Part shown: positions 1 through 6,831 of the stretch, piece by piece
Numbering within the stretch: the first letter of the stretch is position 1
Layout of the letters: each line of letters begins with the position of its first letter
NCBI GenBank assembly: GCA_001770785.1
Contig: MERZ01000067.1
Span: forward strand, 8,978 to 17,653
DNA from: Burkholderiales bacterium RIFCSPHIGHO2_12_FULL_61_11
Lineage (GTDB): Bacteria; Pseudomonadota; Gammaproteobacteria; Burkholderiales; Burkholderiaceae_C
Length of the DNA: 8,676 bases
Direction: 5' to 3'
Notes under the pieces: model-generated
Database searches by the model: none
Seen by the model: only the letters and a program-made list of their open reading frames with translations
What the model was told of the DNA's origin: nothing
Translations under genes and position numbers: made by a program

Positions 1-1215
1 GCGCTGGCCGGCGCTGAGCGCAGGCAGGGTCGCTGGCACAAAGGCCCATTCCATGCCGGCTTGCGGCGCGGGGCGCGGTGTCACGCGGGGCGTGGGGAAA
101 AACATGTGGTAGCAGCCACAGGAATGGATAGAGTCGTAGAGCAGCGGCTCGCCGTTGGACCCCAGCGTCACGCGCAACACCACGCTATCGAGCTGGCCGC
201 TGAGCCAATCCACCGCGGTCGTTGGTGGCCGTTCAGGAAACCACACGCTGTAAACCAGCTGCAGCAGGGTCTGACCCTGGTAGCGCGTGTAGGCCAGGCG
301 CTGGTAAACCACCGCTTGGGCGTGGTCCACTTCAGGGGCAGCTTCGCTGCCGTTCGCTTGCGCCGTGGCTCGGCTCTTATCATCGGCCCAATGGAGCGCG
401 CCAAACCGGTCATACGCGCCTGTGGTCTCAATTTCAAGGAGCGGGGCATGGGCCTGAAGCAGCAGCGCCTGGTCTTGCTGGCTGAGTAGCGGTATTCCCA
501 GCGCATCTTTTTTGATCCGCGAATGCAGCGCCGCCATGCGCTCAGCGGCCACTGGCGTGCTGGCCGGCACATAGTTCAGCAGCTGCAGGTCTTGGGGCAA
601 TGCAGCGCCGCTTTGCGCAAACTTCTGCGCCGCCGATTTTTGCCAGCCTTCAACACCCTTAAAAAATAGGATGCGCGTCAAGGGGTAAAGGCCCACGGCG
701 CGCTTCCAGCGGGCGTAGTCGTCGGGCACCTCGGCACGCTGCATCAGTTGCCCGCGAGCGGCCGCGGAAGCCAGAACTGCGCTGGCAAGCACGGTTGCGC
801 AACGCTGCGTTTGCGACCAGACTGCGGCCTTGCTCGCGATTCCGGCAATCGGTAAAAACCGGGGCGGCAAATTGCTTAATTCGGCCTCGCGCGCCTGCTG
901 GTCCAGTTGCGCAAGCCGCTCCAGCCAGGCGCCGAAAGCCTCTCCCTCACCTGCCAACTCGCCACGAAACGAGGCCAGGAATCGATCCACCCGCAGGTTT
1001 GCAAAGCCCGGCACGCGGTAAGCGCTGCCGTCGCGAACACCTGCGCTGTCGGTGGCCGCATCAAGCTGCGCAAACCAGTCTGCGCAGGCCTTCGCATCGG
1101 CGGTCGGCCAGAGCACCTCGGGTGGCACGGATGGCGTGAACGTCGCGCAGCCCACCATCAGCCAGGCCGTGATGAACGCGCCGAGCCGTCTCGCGGCGTG
1201 GAAAAAGTGACTCAT
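1..1215 (-). CDS. Putative lipoprotein of unknown function, C-terminus cut by window edge
   Basis: The frame is open for 405 codons from an ATG at 1215 to the window edge, with no stop, so the C-terminus is missing. A GGGAG ribosome site lies about 6 bases before the ATG. The N-terminus has two arginines (9-10), a short hydrophobic stretch and Met-Val-Gly-Cys at 20-23, a plausible though imperfect lipobox. This suggests export and lipid attachment at Cys23, as an outer- or inner-membrane lipoprotein. The middle part is rich in Ala, Gln and charged residues and looks helical and soluble. Near the visible end is His-Ser-Cys-Gly-Cys-Tyr-His (364-370) followed by Met-Phe-Phe-Pro, a compact Cys/His cluster that could bind metal or form a disulfide. 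I do not recognise the family. It lies 9 bases downstream of the START-fold gene, so the two are probably co-transcribed and may act together in the envelope. The reading frame is clear; the lipoprotein call is moderate. Confidence 0.8.
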   Translation of the reverse strand, partial: MSHFFHAARRLGAFITAWLMVGCATFTPSVPPEVLWPTADAKACADWFAQLDAATDSAGVRDGSAYRVPGFANLRVDRFLASFRGELAGEGEAFGAWLERLAQLDQQAREAELSNLPPRFLPIAGIASKAAVWSQTQRCATVLASAVLASAAARGQLMQRAEVPDDYARWKRAVGLYPLTRILFFKGVEGWQKSAAQKFAQSGAALPQDLQLLNYVPASTPVAAERMAALHSRIKKDALGIPLLSQQDQALLLQAHAPLLEIETTGAYDRFGALHWADDKSRATAQANGSEAAPEVDHAQAVVYQRLAYTRYQGQTLLQLVYSVWFPERPPTTAVDWLSGQLDSVVLRVTLGSNGEPLLYDSIHSCGCYHMFFPTPRVTPRPAPQAGMEWAFVPATLPALSAGQR

Positions 1216-1224
1216 ACAAACTCC

Positions 1225-1821
1225 CTACTCGGCCTTGCCCAGCGCGCGCCGGGCCTCCCTGCGTTCAATTTCCCGGACCATGCCGGCAAACTGCTCCGCG
1301 ATGTTGCTGCGAATCAGCGGGATGGCAATCACCAAGGGCACCGGAATGACCGGTTCAACCACGCCCGACCAGCTGAGTAAGAACCCGGCGTCATTGCCAT
1401 CGATTTTTTCGAGCTGGTAGCCGCCATCGAGCTGCTCGAGGTTGCCCGTGAGCAGGCGTACGCCAACGGCATTTGGCGGCTGCTCCGTGGACTCGACCAC
1501 GACCTCGATGCGGTAGGTAAAAAACCAAAAGTGCGCTTTTCCTGAGAGCTCGACGGTGATCTTGTTGCCGCGCCGATCCAGCACGCGGCTCTTGCTGATG
1601 TCTGGCACGAACTCGGCCAGGCGATCGTAGTCGGTCAGGGTTTCCCAGATCAAATCATGCGGCGCTTTGACGGTGGCCTGAGCGTGCACTTGCACGGCAT
1701 CGCCCTGTCGCCGGGCTTGCACCAGCACCGGTTCCGCGGCGTGCGCAACAAGGGCTGCGCACGATAGCACCGACAGCAGCGCGAGCGTCTGCTGAAGTCG
1801 CCAGGGCAGCACATGGGCCAT
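1225..1821 (-). CDS. Exported START/SRPBCC-fold protein (polyketide cyclase / COQ10-like)
   Basis: A complete 198-residue protein. Residues 1-29 form a Sec-type signal peptide: Arg8, a Leu/Ala-rich core, then Ala-His-Ala before Ala-Glu-Pro, with cleavage likely after residue 28 or 29. The rest fits the SRPBCC (START-like) fold. An early strand ends in Ala-Thr-Val-Lys-Ala-Pro, then comes Trp-Glu-Thr-Leu-Thr-Asp-Tyr-Asp-Arg-Leu-Ala-Glu-Phe-Val-Pro. That is the helix and 'LTDYDRLAEFVPD' motif typical of COQ10/polyketide-cyclase relatives. A long amphipathic C-terminal helix (Ile-Arg-Ser-Asn-Ile-Ala-Glu-Gln-Phe) closes the fold. These folds hold a hydrophobic ligand in a deep pocket; the ligand here is unknown. 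The signal peptide places it in the periplasm, unlike the cytoplasmic ubiquinone-binding members. It is first in a two-gene unit with the downstream lipoprotein. The ribosome site before the ATG is weak. The family call is strong, the function open. Confidence 0.88.
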   Translation of the reverse strand: MAHVLPWRLQQTLALLSVLSCAALVAHAAEPVLVQARRQGDAVQVHAQATVKAPHDLIWETLTDYDRLAEFVPDISKSRVLDRRGNKITVELSGKAHFWFFTYRIEVVVESTEQPPNAVGVRLLTGNLEQLDGGYQLEKIDGNDAGFLLSWSGVVEPVIPVPLVIAIPLIRSNIAEQFAGMVREIERREARRALGKAE

Positions 1822-1887
1822 GGAGTGCTTTCGTTCAAGTTTGAGCAGGCCAACGCACGGTGCGCAGTATTTTCCAATTCAAGTATG

Positions 1888-1916
1888 AGTCTAAAGCGAA
1901 GCTGATTAAGCCTCAA
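1888..1916 (-). promoter_or_regulatory. Candidate sigma-70 promoter for the START-protein/lipoprotein unit
   Basis: On the minus strand, TTGAGG (1916-1911) and TAGACT (1893-1888) are separated by exactly 17 bases. Each matches its consensus at four of six positions. Transcription would begin near 1881, giving a leader of about 60 bases before the ATG at 1821. It is a reasonable but unproven promoter in an AT-richer stretch. Confidence 0.4.
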
Positions 1917-2009
1917 TCGTCATACAGGCTAACCGGGTTGAAATTGGCAGTGTAAACGGCTGTGAATTTGCCTTCTTGAATTCATTTTTACAGGGCTCCT
2001 GCCAGGGTC

Positions 2010-2211
2010 GTGCACCTGATGCGCAACAGCCCGGACCACACCTGTTGGAAAGATCGCAAGCCGCTGGCAGCGGCCATCAAACCGATCTACACCGCCCCCA
2101 GTGCCGAGGCGGCATTGGCCGAGCTCGATGCGTTTGCGAGTGGCGCGTGGGGGCAAGAAATCCCCCAACGTGGTGGGCATATGGCGCAGGGCCTGGGACA
2201 AGGTGATTCCC
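2010..2211 (+). pseudogene. Remnant of an IS256-family (mutator-type) transposase, frameshifted
   Basis: The translation from 2010 reads Val-His-Leu-Met-Arg-Asn-Ser, then Trp-Lys-Asp-Arg-Lys, Ala-Ala-Ala-Ile-Lys-Pro-Ile-Tyr, Ala-Leu-Ala-Glu-Leu-Asp-Ala-Phe and Trp-Gly-Gln. This matches, in order, the conserved central part of IS256-family transposases that follows the second catalytic Asp region. At about 2154-2158 the reading shifts by one base. The next frame continues with Lys-Ser-Pro-Asn-Val-Val and Trp-Arg-Arg-Ala-Trp-Asp-Lys-Val-Ile-Pro (2182-2211), again as expected for the family. One extra base near 2155-2157 explains the shift. Neither the N-terminal half nor the C-terminal part with the catalytic Glu is recognisable. 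No terminal inverted repeats are seen. It is a dead internal fragment of roughly 67 codons, with no function expected. Recognition is from memory of the family, not from an alignment. Confidence 0.75.
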
Positions 2212-2298
2212 TCCAAGGAATTTTCTCGACTTCTACCCCAGCACCTCCACCGTCAAGTGTCCTTCATCATCCGGGGCGTCGGCCTGGATTCATGACAG

Positions 2299-4320
2299 TT
2301 AGGCCTGAGCGCCTGTCGCGCTGCTTTTTGGCAGCCGGTCGCGCAGCAGCTGCTCCTCGGCCAAGGCCAGCGCCTCGGGCTTGCCCGACAGCACCAGTGT
2401 GTCGCCGCCTTGGAGCCGCGTTTCGTTATTCACGTCAACCGTCTTGCCGTTGCCACGCCGCAGGCTGACCATGCGCACGCCAGTTTCAGGCAGGACCAGC
2501 TCGCCCAGCGCCCTGCCGGCGCACTTGATTCCCAAAGGCAGCGTCACGGTCGACAGGCGCTCTTGCTCCAGCTCGTCCAGGGTGTTGTCATCGGCACCGC
2601 GGAAATAGCCACGCAGCAGCTGATAGCGGGCATCGCGCTGGTCCTGCACCAGGCGGATCACGCGGCGCATGGGAACGCCCACCAGCGCCAGCGCATGACT
2701 GGCCAGCATCAAGCTGCCTTCAATGGCCTCGGGGACGACTTCGGTGGCGCCCGCAGCGCGCAGCTTTTCCAGGTCAAGGTCGTCCACGGTGCGCACAATC
2801 ACCGGCACCGTGGGGGCATGGGCGCGTGTGCTGGCCAGCACCTTGAGGGCGCTGGCAGTATCCAGATAAGTCACCACCACGGCACTGGCGCGGGACAGGC
2901 CCGCCGCGATCAGTGCCTGCAGGCGAACGGCGTCGCCAAACACCACCGAGTTGCCCGCCGCAGTGGCTTGGTGCACCCGGTCCGGGTCCAGGTCCAGCGC
3001 GATGTAGGGGATGCCTTCGCGATCCAGCATCCGGCCCAGGTTCTGGCCACAGCGGCCATAACCACAAATGATGACGTGTTTGTTGATGCTCATGGACTTT
3101 TTTGCAATCGTCGTCATCTGCAGCGACTGCTGCAGCCATTCGCTGGAAACCAGTTTCATCACGAGGCGGTTGCTGTGCATGATGAGGAAAGGCGTGGCCA
3201 GCATCGACAACACCATGCTGGCCAGGATCGGATTGAGCAGGCCTGGCGGAACGAGCTGGTTCTGCTGCGCCAGCGACAGCAGCACAAAGCCGAATTCGCC
3301 CGCTTGCGCCAGGTACAAACCGGTGCGCAAGGAGACACCGGCGGTCGCACCCAACGCTCGCGTCAGGAGCGTGACCAGGCCCAGCTTGAAAAAAACGGGT
3401 AGCGTCGACAGCAGCAGCACCAGCGGCCAGTGCAGCGCCACCTCGCGCCAGTCCAGCATCATGCCGATGCTGATGAAGAACAGACCCAGCAAGACATCGT
3501 GAAAGGGCCGGATGTCGGTTTCCACCTGGTGTTTGAATTTGGTCTCTGAAATCAGCATGCCGGCAATAAAGGCGCCCAGCGCCAGACTCAGCCCGGCCCA
3601 CTCGGTCAGCCAGGCCAGTGCCAGCGTGACCAGCAGCAGGTTCAGCACAAACAGCTCCTCGCTTTTTCGCCGTGCCACCAGGGTGAGCCACCAGCGCATG
3701 ACGCGCTGGCCGCCGGTGAGCAGCAGGCCGATCAGCACGGTGGCTTTCAGCCCGGCAAGCGCCATGGCGATGAACAGTTTTTCGGGTGGCGAACCCAGCG
3801 CGGGAATCAGCACCAGCAGCGGCACCACCGCCAAGTCCTGAAACAGCAGCACGCCCATCACGCGCTGGCCGTGTTCCGAAGCCAGCTCCAGCCGCTCGGA
3901 CAACAGTTTGACCACGATGGCGGTGCTGCTCATGGCCATCGCGCCGGACAGCGCCAGCGTGGTTTGCCATCCCATCGTCCACAAGGCGGGTGCCATGCTC
4001 GCAAGAAACAGTGAGCCCACGGTAGCCAGCATGATGGTGAGCGCGACCTGGAGCAGTCCCAGGCCAAAGACATGGCGGTGCATCGAGCGCAGCTTGGGCA
4101 GGTTGAACTCCAGCCCGATGACAAACATCAAGAACACCACGCCGAACTCGCCCAGATGGCGCACACCCTCAGCGTCTTTCGATAATGCCAGCGCATGGGG
4201 GCCAATCACCACGCCCACGGCCAGGTAGCCGAGCATGGGCGGCAATTTGAGCGAGCGGCATGCGACCACGCCCAGCACTGCGGCCAGCAGGTAAAGCAGG
4301 GTCAGTTCAAGCGGCGTCAT
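2299..4320 (-). CDS. kefB: CPA2-family monovalent cation:proton antiporter, KefB-like
   Basis: A complete 673-residue inner-membrane antiporter that would exchange K+ or Na+ for protons. Residues 1-380 form the Na+/H+ exchanger domain with about 12 membrane helices. Landmarks are Phe-Val-Ile-Gly-Leu-Glu-Phe, Ser-Ser-Thr-Ala-Ile-Val-Val-Lys, Phe160-Gln161-Asp162 in the ion-site helix, Gly-Leu-Phe-Phe-Ile-Ser-Ile-Gly-Met, and Ala-Gly-Glu-Phe-Gly-Phe (Glu342). A TrkA-N nucleotide-binding domain follows, with Gly-Tyr-Gly-Arg-Cys-Gly at 420-425 and an acidic end to the second strand. A TrkA-C domain lies at about 590-655. KefB and KefC of E. coli lack TrkA-C, so the symbol reflects family, not proven glutathione gating. 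I chose the ATG at 4320 because the protein starts directly with the first helix. A longer frame back to 4428 would overlap kdsD and adds 36 residues with no family character. No clear ribosome site precedes 4320. It is divergent from kdsD across 68 bases. Confidence 0.9.
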   Translation of the reverse strand: MTPLELTLLYLLAAVLGVVACRSLKLPPMLGYLAVGVVIGPHALALSKDAEGVRHLGEFGVVFLMFVIGLEFNLPKLRSMHRHVFGLGLLQVALTIMLATVGSLFLASMAPALWTMGWQTTLALSGAMAMSSTAIVVKLLSERLELASEHGQRVMGVLLFQDLAVVPLLVLIPALGSPPEKLFIAMALAGLKATVLIGLLLTGGQRVMRWWLTLVARRKSEELFVLNLLLVTLALAWLTEWAGLSLALGAFIAGMLISETKFKHQVETDIRPFHDVLLGLFFISIGMMLDWREVALHWPLVLLLSTLPVFFKLGLVTLLTRALGATAGVSLRTGLYLAQAGEFGFVLLSLAQQNQLVPPGLLNPILASMVLSMLATPFLIMHSNRLVMKLVSSEWLQQSLQMTTIAKKSMSINKHVIICGYGRCGQNLGRMLDREGIPYIALDLDPDRVHQATAAGNSVVFGDAVRLQALIAAGLSRASAVVVTYLDTASALKVLASTRAHAPTVPVIVRTVDDLDLEKLRAAGATEVVPEAIEGSLMLASHALALVGVPMRRVIRLVQDQRDARYQLLRGYFRGADDNTLDELEQERLSTVTLPLGIKCAGRALGELVLPETGVRMVSLRRGNGKTVDVNNETRLQGGDTLVLSGKPEALALAEEQLLRDRLPKSSATGAQA

Positions 4321-4376
4321 GCGTCGATGGTAGCCGAGGAACTCGCCCTGGACCGGTGTGCCCTGGCGCACCCCGA

Positions 4377-4382
4377 TAGAAT
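4377..4382 (+). promoter_or_regulatory. Possible -10 element for kdsD, implying a leaderless or near-leaderless message
   Basis: TAGAAT (five of six to consensus) lies 6 bases before the kdsD ATG, so transcription would start at or next to the start codon. No good -35 sits 16-18 bases upstream, and no Shine-Dalgarno sequence precedes the ATG. The whole divergent gap between kefB and kdsD is only 68 bases. It also contains two CCAGGGC copies on the minus strand. Weak evidence. Confidence 0.25.
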
Positions 4383-4388
4383 GCTGCC

Positions 4389-5381
4389 ATGAGCTTTGAC
4401 GCCGCGAACTTTGATGCCTGGCAGGCACTGGCCCTTGCCAGAAAAACCCTTGAGATAGAAGCTGCCGCCGTGCTTGGCCTGGCCGGTCGCGTGGGCAGCG
4501 AATTGGCTGAGGCGGTCCTGCTGATGCTGCAGTGCCGTGGCCGCGTGGTTGTCATGGGCATGGGCAAAAGTGGCCACATCGGACGCAAGATCGCCGCCAC
4601 GCTGGCCTCCACCGGAACGCCGGCCATGTTTGTCCATCCGGCCGAGGCCAGCCATGGCGATCTGGGCATGATCACGGCGCTGGACGTCGTGCTGGCCATC
4701 TCCAACAGCGGCGAGAGTGAGGAGCTCACGGCAATTCTTCCGATGCTGAGCCGCCTGGGTGTGCCGCTCATTGCCATCACCGGTGGCGATCAATCCGCGT
4801 TGGCCAAACATGCCCGAGTGACGCTGAACAGTGGCGTTACCCGGGAAGCCTGCCCATTGAATCTGGCGCCTACGGCCAGTACCACGGCGCAACTCGCACT
4901 CGGCGATGCCCTGGCCGTGGCGCTGCTCGATGCACGCGGTTTCAAGGAAGAAGATTTTGCCCGCTCGCACCCGGGCGGCGCGCTGGGACGCAAGCTGCTG
5001 ACCCATGTGGTTGACGTGATGCGCATCGGGGACGCCATCCCGCAGGTGCGGCCGGAAACTCCTTTTACCGAACTCATGCGCGAGATGAGTGCCAAGGGCT
5101 TGGGGGCTTCGGCGGTGGTCGACGACAGCCAGCACCTGCTGGGCATCTTCACCGATGGTGACTTGCGTCGCCTGGTGGAAAAAGGTGTGGACTTGCGCAG
5201 CAGCAAGGCGGGCGACGTGATGCATGCTCATCCGCGCACCGTGCAGGCGGATTCCCTGGCCGTAGAGGCCGTGGCGCTGATGGAGCAGTACAGCATTACC
5301 AGCGTGCTGGTGGTGGACGATGCCGGCGTGCTGTGCGGCGCGCTTAACACCAACGATTTGATGCGGGCCAAGGTGATCTGA
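4389..5381 (+). CDS. kdsD: Arabinose-5-phosphate isomerase KdsD
   Basis: A complete 330-residue cytoplasmic enzyme that converts ribulose-5-phosphate to arabinose-5-phosphate, the first step toward Kdo of the LPS inner core. An SIS sugar-isomerase domain spans about 40-180. It shows Gly-Met-Gly-Lys-Ser-Gly-His (Lys60 at the active site), Ala-Ser-His-Gly-Asp (His89), Ile-Ser-Asn-Ser-Gly-Glu-Ser (104-110), Pro-Thr-Ala-Ser-Thr-Thr (161-166) and Leu-Gly-Asp-Ala-Leu-Ala. Phe-Ala-Arg-Ser-His-Pro-Gly-Gly-Ala-Leu-Gly (190-200, His194) follows. Two CBS domains (about 208-265 and 275-330) close the protein, as in E. coli KdsD. All signature residues are present and the length is normal. The ATG at 4389 fits the family start. 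It heads the kdsD-kdsC-lptC unit and its stop directly abuts the first possible kdsC start. The paralogue GutQ has the same architecture; the neighbouring kdsC and lptC make KdsD the better name. Confidence 0.96.
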   Translation: MSFDAANFDAWQALALARKTLEIEAAAVLGLAGRVGSELAEAVLLMLQCRGRVVVMGMGKSGHIGRKIAATLASTGTPAMFVHPAEASHGDLGMITALDVVLAISNSGESEELTAILPMLSRLGVPLIAITGGDQSALAKHARVTLNSGVTREACPLNLAPTASTTAQLALGDALAVALLDARGFKEEDFARSHPGGALGRKLLTHVVDVMRIGDAIPQVRPETPFTELMREMSAKGLGASAVVDDSQHLLGIFTDGDLRRLVEKGVDLRSSKAGDVMHAHPRTVQADSLAVEAVALMEQYSITSVLVVDDAGVLCGALNTNDLMRAKVI

Positions 5382-6011
5382 GTGGCCTCGACGCTTGCTA
5401 CTTCGAGGGCCGCGCTACCCCCCGACAGGGCTGGCCCGGGCCTGGAGCGCTCTGCGCTTCGTTCACTCGTGCCGACGTTGAATTTCGAACCTGAACTGCT
5501 GCTTAAGGCGCAAGGAATACGCGTGGCGTTTTTCGACGTGGACGGCGTGTTGACCGACGGCGGCCTGTACCTGTCTGAAGGCGGTGAGACGCTCAAGCGT
5601 TTCAATATACTCGATGGCCATGGCCTGAAGCTGCTGCAGAAGGTCGGCATCACGCCGGCGGTCATTACGGGGCGCGACAGCCCCGTGCTGCGCGCGCGGC
5701 TGCAAGCGCTGGGTATCACGCACGCGCACTTCGGCACCGAAGACAAACGCCGTGCCGCCGAAATCACCTTGCAGGCGCTCGGACTCGACTGGACTGCTGC
5801 GGCAGCCATGGGCGATGACTGGCCTGATTTGCCGGTGCTGCGCCGCGCCGCACTGAGTTGCGCGCCGGCCAATGCGCACCTGGAGGTCAGGGCGCAAGCC
5901 GACCACGTTACGCAGGCATGCGGCGGACATGGTGCTGCTCGTGAACTGTGCGACCTGTTGCTGGTCGCCAGTGGCCGCTACGCCGGTCTGTTGCAGGAGT
6001 CCTCCAGTTGA
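5382..6011 (+). CDS. kdsC: 3-deoxy-D-manno-octulosonate-8-phosphate phosphatase KdsC
   Basis: A HAD-superfamily (C0, capless) phosphatase that removes the phosphate from Kdo-8-phosphate; members act as tetramers in the cytoplasm. In the 209-residue form, motif I is Asp52-Val-Asp54-Gly-Val-Leu-Thr-Asp-Gly. Motif II is Thr-Gly-Arg (96-98). The lysine lies in Gly-Thr-Glu-Asp-Lys (Lys122). Motif III is Gly-Asp-Asp-Trp-Pro-Asp (144-149). The start is uncertain. A GTG at 5382 abuts the kdsD stop and has an AAGGTGA-like ribosome site. It gives a 29-residue Ala/Arg/Pro-rich extension unlike the family. A GTG at 5469 gives 180 residues, the usual length, beginning Val-Pro-Thr-Leu-Asn-Phe-Glu, but has no visible ribosome site. 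I report the longer form because of its coupling to kdsD; the shorter one may be the true protein. The stop overlaps the lptC start codon by one base. Confidence 0.93.
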   Translation: MASTLATSRAALPPDRAGPGLERSALRSLVPTLNFEPELLLKAQGIRVAFFDVDGVLTDGGLYLSEGGETLKRFNILDGHGLKLLQKVGITPAVITGRDSPVLRARLQALGITHAHFGTEDKRRAAEITLQALGLDWTAAAAMGDDWPDLPVLRRAALSCAPANAHLEVRAQADHVTQACGGHGAARELCDLLLVASGRYAGLLQESSS

Positions 6012-6694
6012 TGGTCGTTCTGGCCGATGGTGGCGCTGCGCTGGGGCCGCTGAAGCGCATTTGGCGCACCATCGCACGCGTGTGGGATAGCACGGCCATG
6101 TACATGCCACTGCTATTGATGGGCGCGCTGGCCCTGGGCACCTACTGGCTGGTGCGCAACACGCCGATCTTCAGCACGCCCGAGGTTGCCAAAGAGGTCG
6201 GCCACGAGGCAGACTATTTCATGCGGAATTTCACAGTGAAAACGTTCGACGAAACCGGCATGCTGAAAAGCGAAATTTATGGGGCTGAGGGGCGGCATTT
6301 TCCCGACACCGACATTCTGGAGATCGACCAGGTGCGGATTCGCAGCATCAAGCCCGAAGGGCAGATCACTACCGCAACAGCCAAGCGCGCCTATGCCAAC
6401 AGCGATGGCTCGGAAGTCCAATTGGTCGGCGATGCACTGGTGCTGCGCCAGGCCAGCCAGGACGCTGCCGGCAAGCAAACGCCGCGCCTGGAATTTCGCG
6501 GCGAATTCCTGCATGTGTTTTTCAATGAGGAGCGCGTCAAGTCCCACAAGCCCGTTGTGCTGATCCGTGGGGCGGACCAGTTCACTGGCGACACCTTCGA
6601 CTATGACAACCTCGACCAGGTGGCCAATCTCAAAGGCCGCGTTCGGGGAGTACTGATGCCAAAATCGGCGACCCAGGCAGCTCCCGCCCGTTAG
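6011..6694 (+). CDS. lptC: LPS export system periplasmic protein LptC
   Basis: A complete 227-residue bitopic protein. A short basic N-terminus (Lys15, Arg16, Arg19, Arg23) precedes one membrane helix at about 31-49, followed by Val-Arg-Asn-Thr-Pro. The periplasmic part carries the LptC/OstA-like beta-jellyroll features. These are Asp-Tyr-Phe-Met-Arg-Asn-Phe-Thr-Val-Lys, then Gly-Met-Leu-Lys-Ser-Glu-Ile-Tyr-Gly and His-Phe-Pro-Asp-Thr-Asp, and a series of short strands ending in Gly-Asp-Thr-Phe-Asp-Tyr-Asp-Asn-Leu. LptC links the LptB2FG ABC transporter to LptA and passes LPS across the periplasm. The ATG at 6011 overlaps the kdsC stop (TGATG), which indicates translational coupling; upstream frame extensions lie inside kdsC. 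Its usual downstream partners lptA and lptB are not here. A possible terminator begins at its stop codon. Confidence 0.93.
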   Translation: MVVLADGGAALGPLKRIWRTIARVWDSTAMYMPLLLMGALALGTYWLVRNTPIFSTPEVAKEVGHEADYFMRNFTVKTFDETGMLKSEIYGAEGRHFPDTDILEIDQVRIRSIKPEGQITTATAKRAYANSDGSEVQLVGDALVLRQASQDAAGKQTPRLEFRGEFLHVFFNEERVKSHKPVVLIRGADQFTGDTFDYDNLDQVANLKGRVRGVLMPKSATQAAPAR

Positions 6695-6711
6695 CGACCG
6701 GTAGCGGTTTT
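6688..6711 (+). terminator. Weak intrinsic terminator at the end of lptC
   Basis: The sequence CCGTTA (6688-6693) can pair with TAGCGG (6702-6707), with one G-U pair, across an 8-base loop. TTTT follows at 6708-6711. It overlaps the lptC stop codon. The stem is short, so this is only a possible end of the kdsD-kdsC-lptC transcript. Confidence 0.3.
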
Positions 6712-6727
6712 CCCATCTGCCATGGCC

Positions 6728-6781
6728 CCTCAGCGGGGGGACAACCCGAGGTACTCATCACTGGCCGTCCAGTGGCTGAGG
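6728..6781. repeat. Nested inverted repeat in the convergent intergenic region
   Basis: An outer stem, CCTCAGC (6728-6734) with GCTGAGG (6775-6781), encloses an inner hairpin, CACTGG (6759-6764) with CCAGTG (6769-6774), closed by a 4-base loop. Both stems are perfect. It has no T-run, so it is not a standard terminator. It could be a REP-like intergenic element or a structured 3' end of the lptC message. Confidence 0.45.
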
Positions 6782-6831
6782 TGATAATTTTCTCGGGCTC
6801 TGATTTGAGTCCGCCAAGGGGTACAACGCAA

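Larger units (their letters stand above)
1822..2298. other. Intergenic region between the START-protein gene and the antiporter gene
   Basis: This stretch holds the candidate promoter (1888-1916) and the transposase fragment (2010-2211). The bases 1917-2003 are AT-richer and show no gene. On the minus strand, a short frame ending at 1913 reads Gly-Lys-Phe-Thr-Ala-Val-Tyr-Thr-Ala-Asn-Phe-Asn-Pro before its stop. It looks protein-like but is too short to assign. Between 2212 and 2298 a short plus-strand frame reads Phe-Leu-Asp-Phe-Tyr-Pro and stops at the antiporter's end. It may be decayed transposase sequence, but I cannot support that. Confidence 0.5.

Noticed and set aside
61..572. Plus- and minus-strand frames of up to 142 residues at the left end.
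   Set aside because: They lie in other frames of the open lipoprotein gene, which reads without stops from 1215 to the edge.
2410..3402. A 330-residue plus-strand frame opposite the antiporter gene.
   Set aside because: It is His/Gln/Arg-rich with no domain features and is explained by codon bias of the real gene on the other strand.
4321..4428. A longer start for the antiporter, adding 36 residues.
   Set aside because: It would overlap the kdsD start on the other strand and adds Arg/Gln/Ser-rich residues before the natural first membrane helix.
4317..5231. A 304-residue minus-strand frame opposite kdsD.
   Set aside because: It is a shadow of kdsD with low-complexity His/Arg/Gln composition and no recognisable motif.
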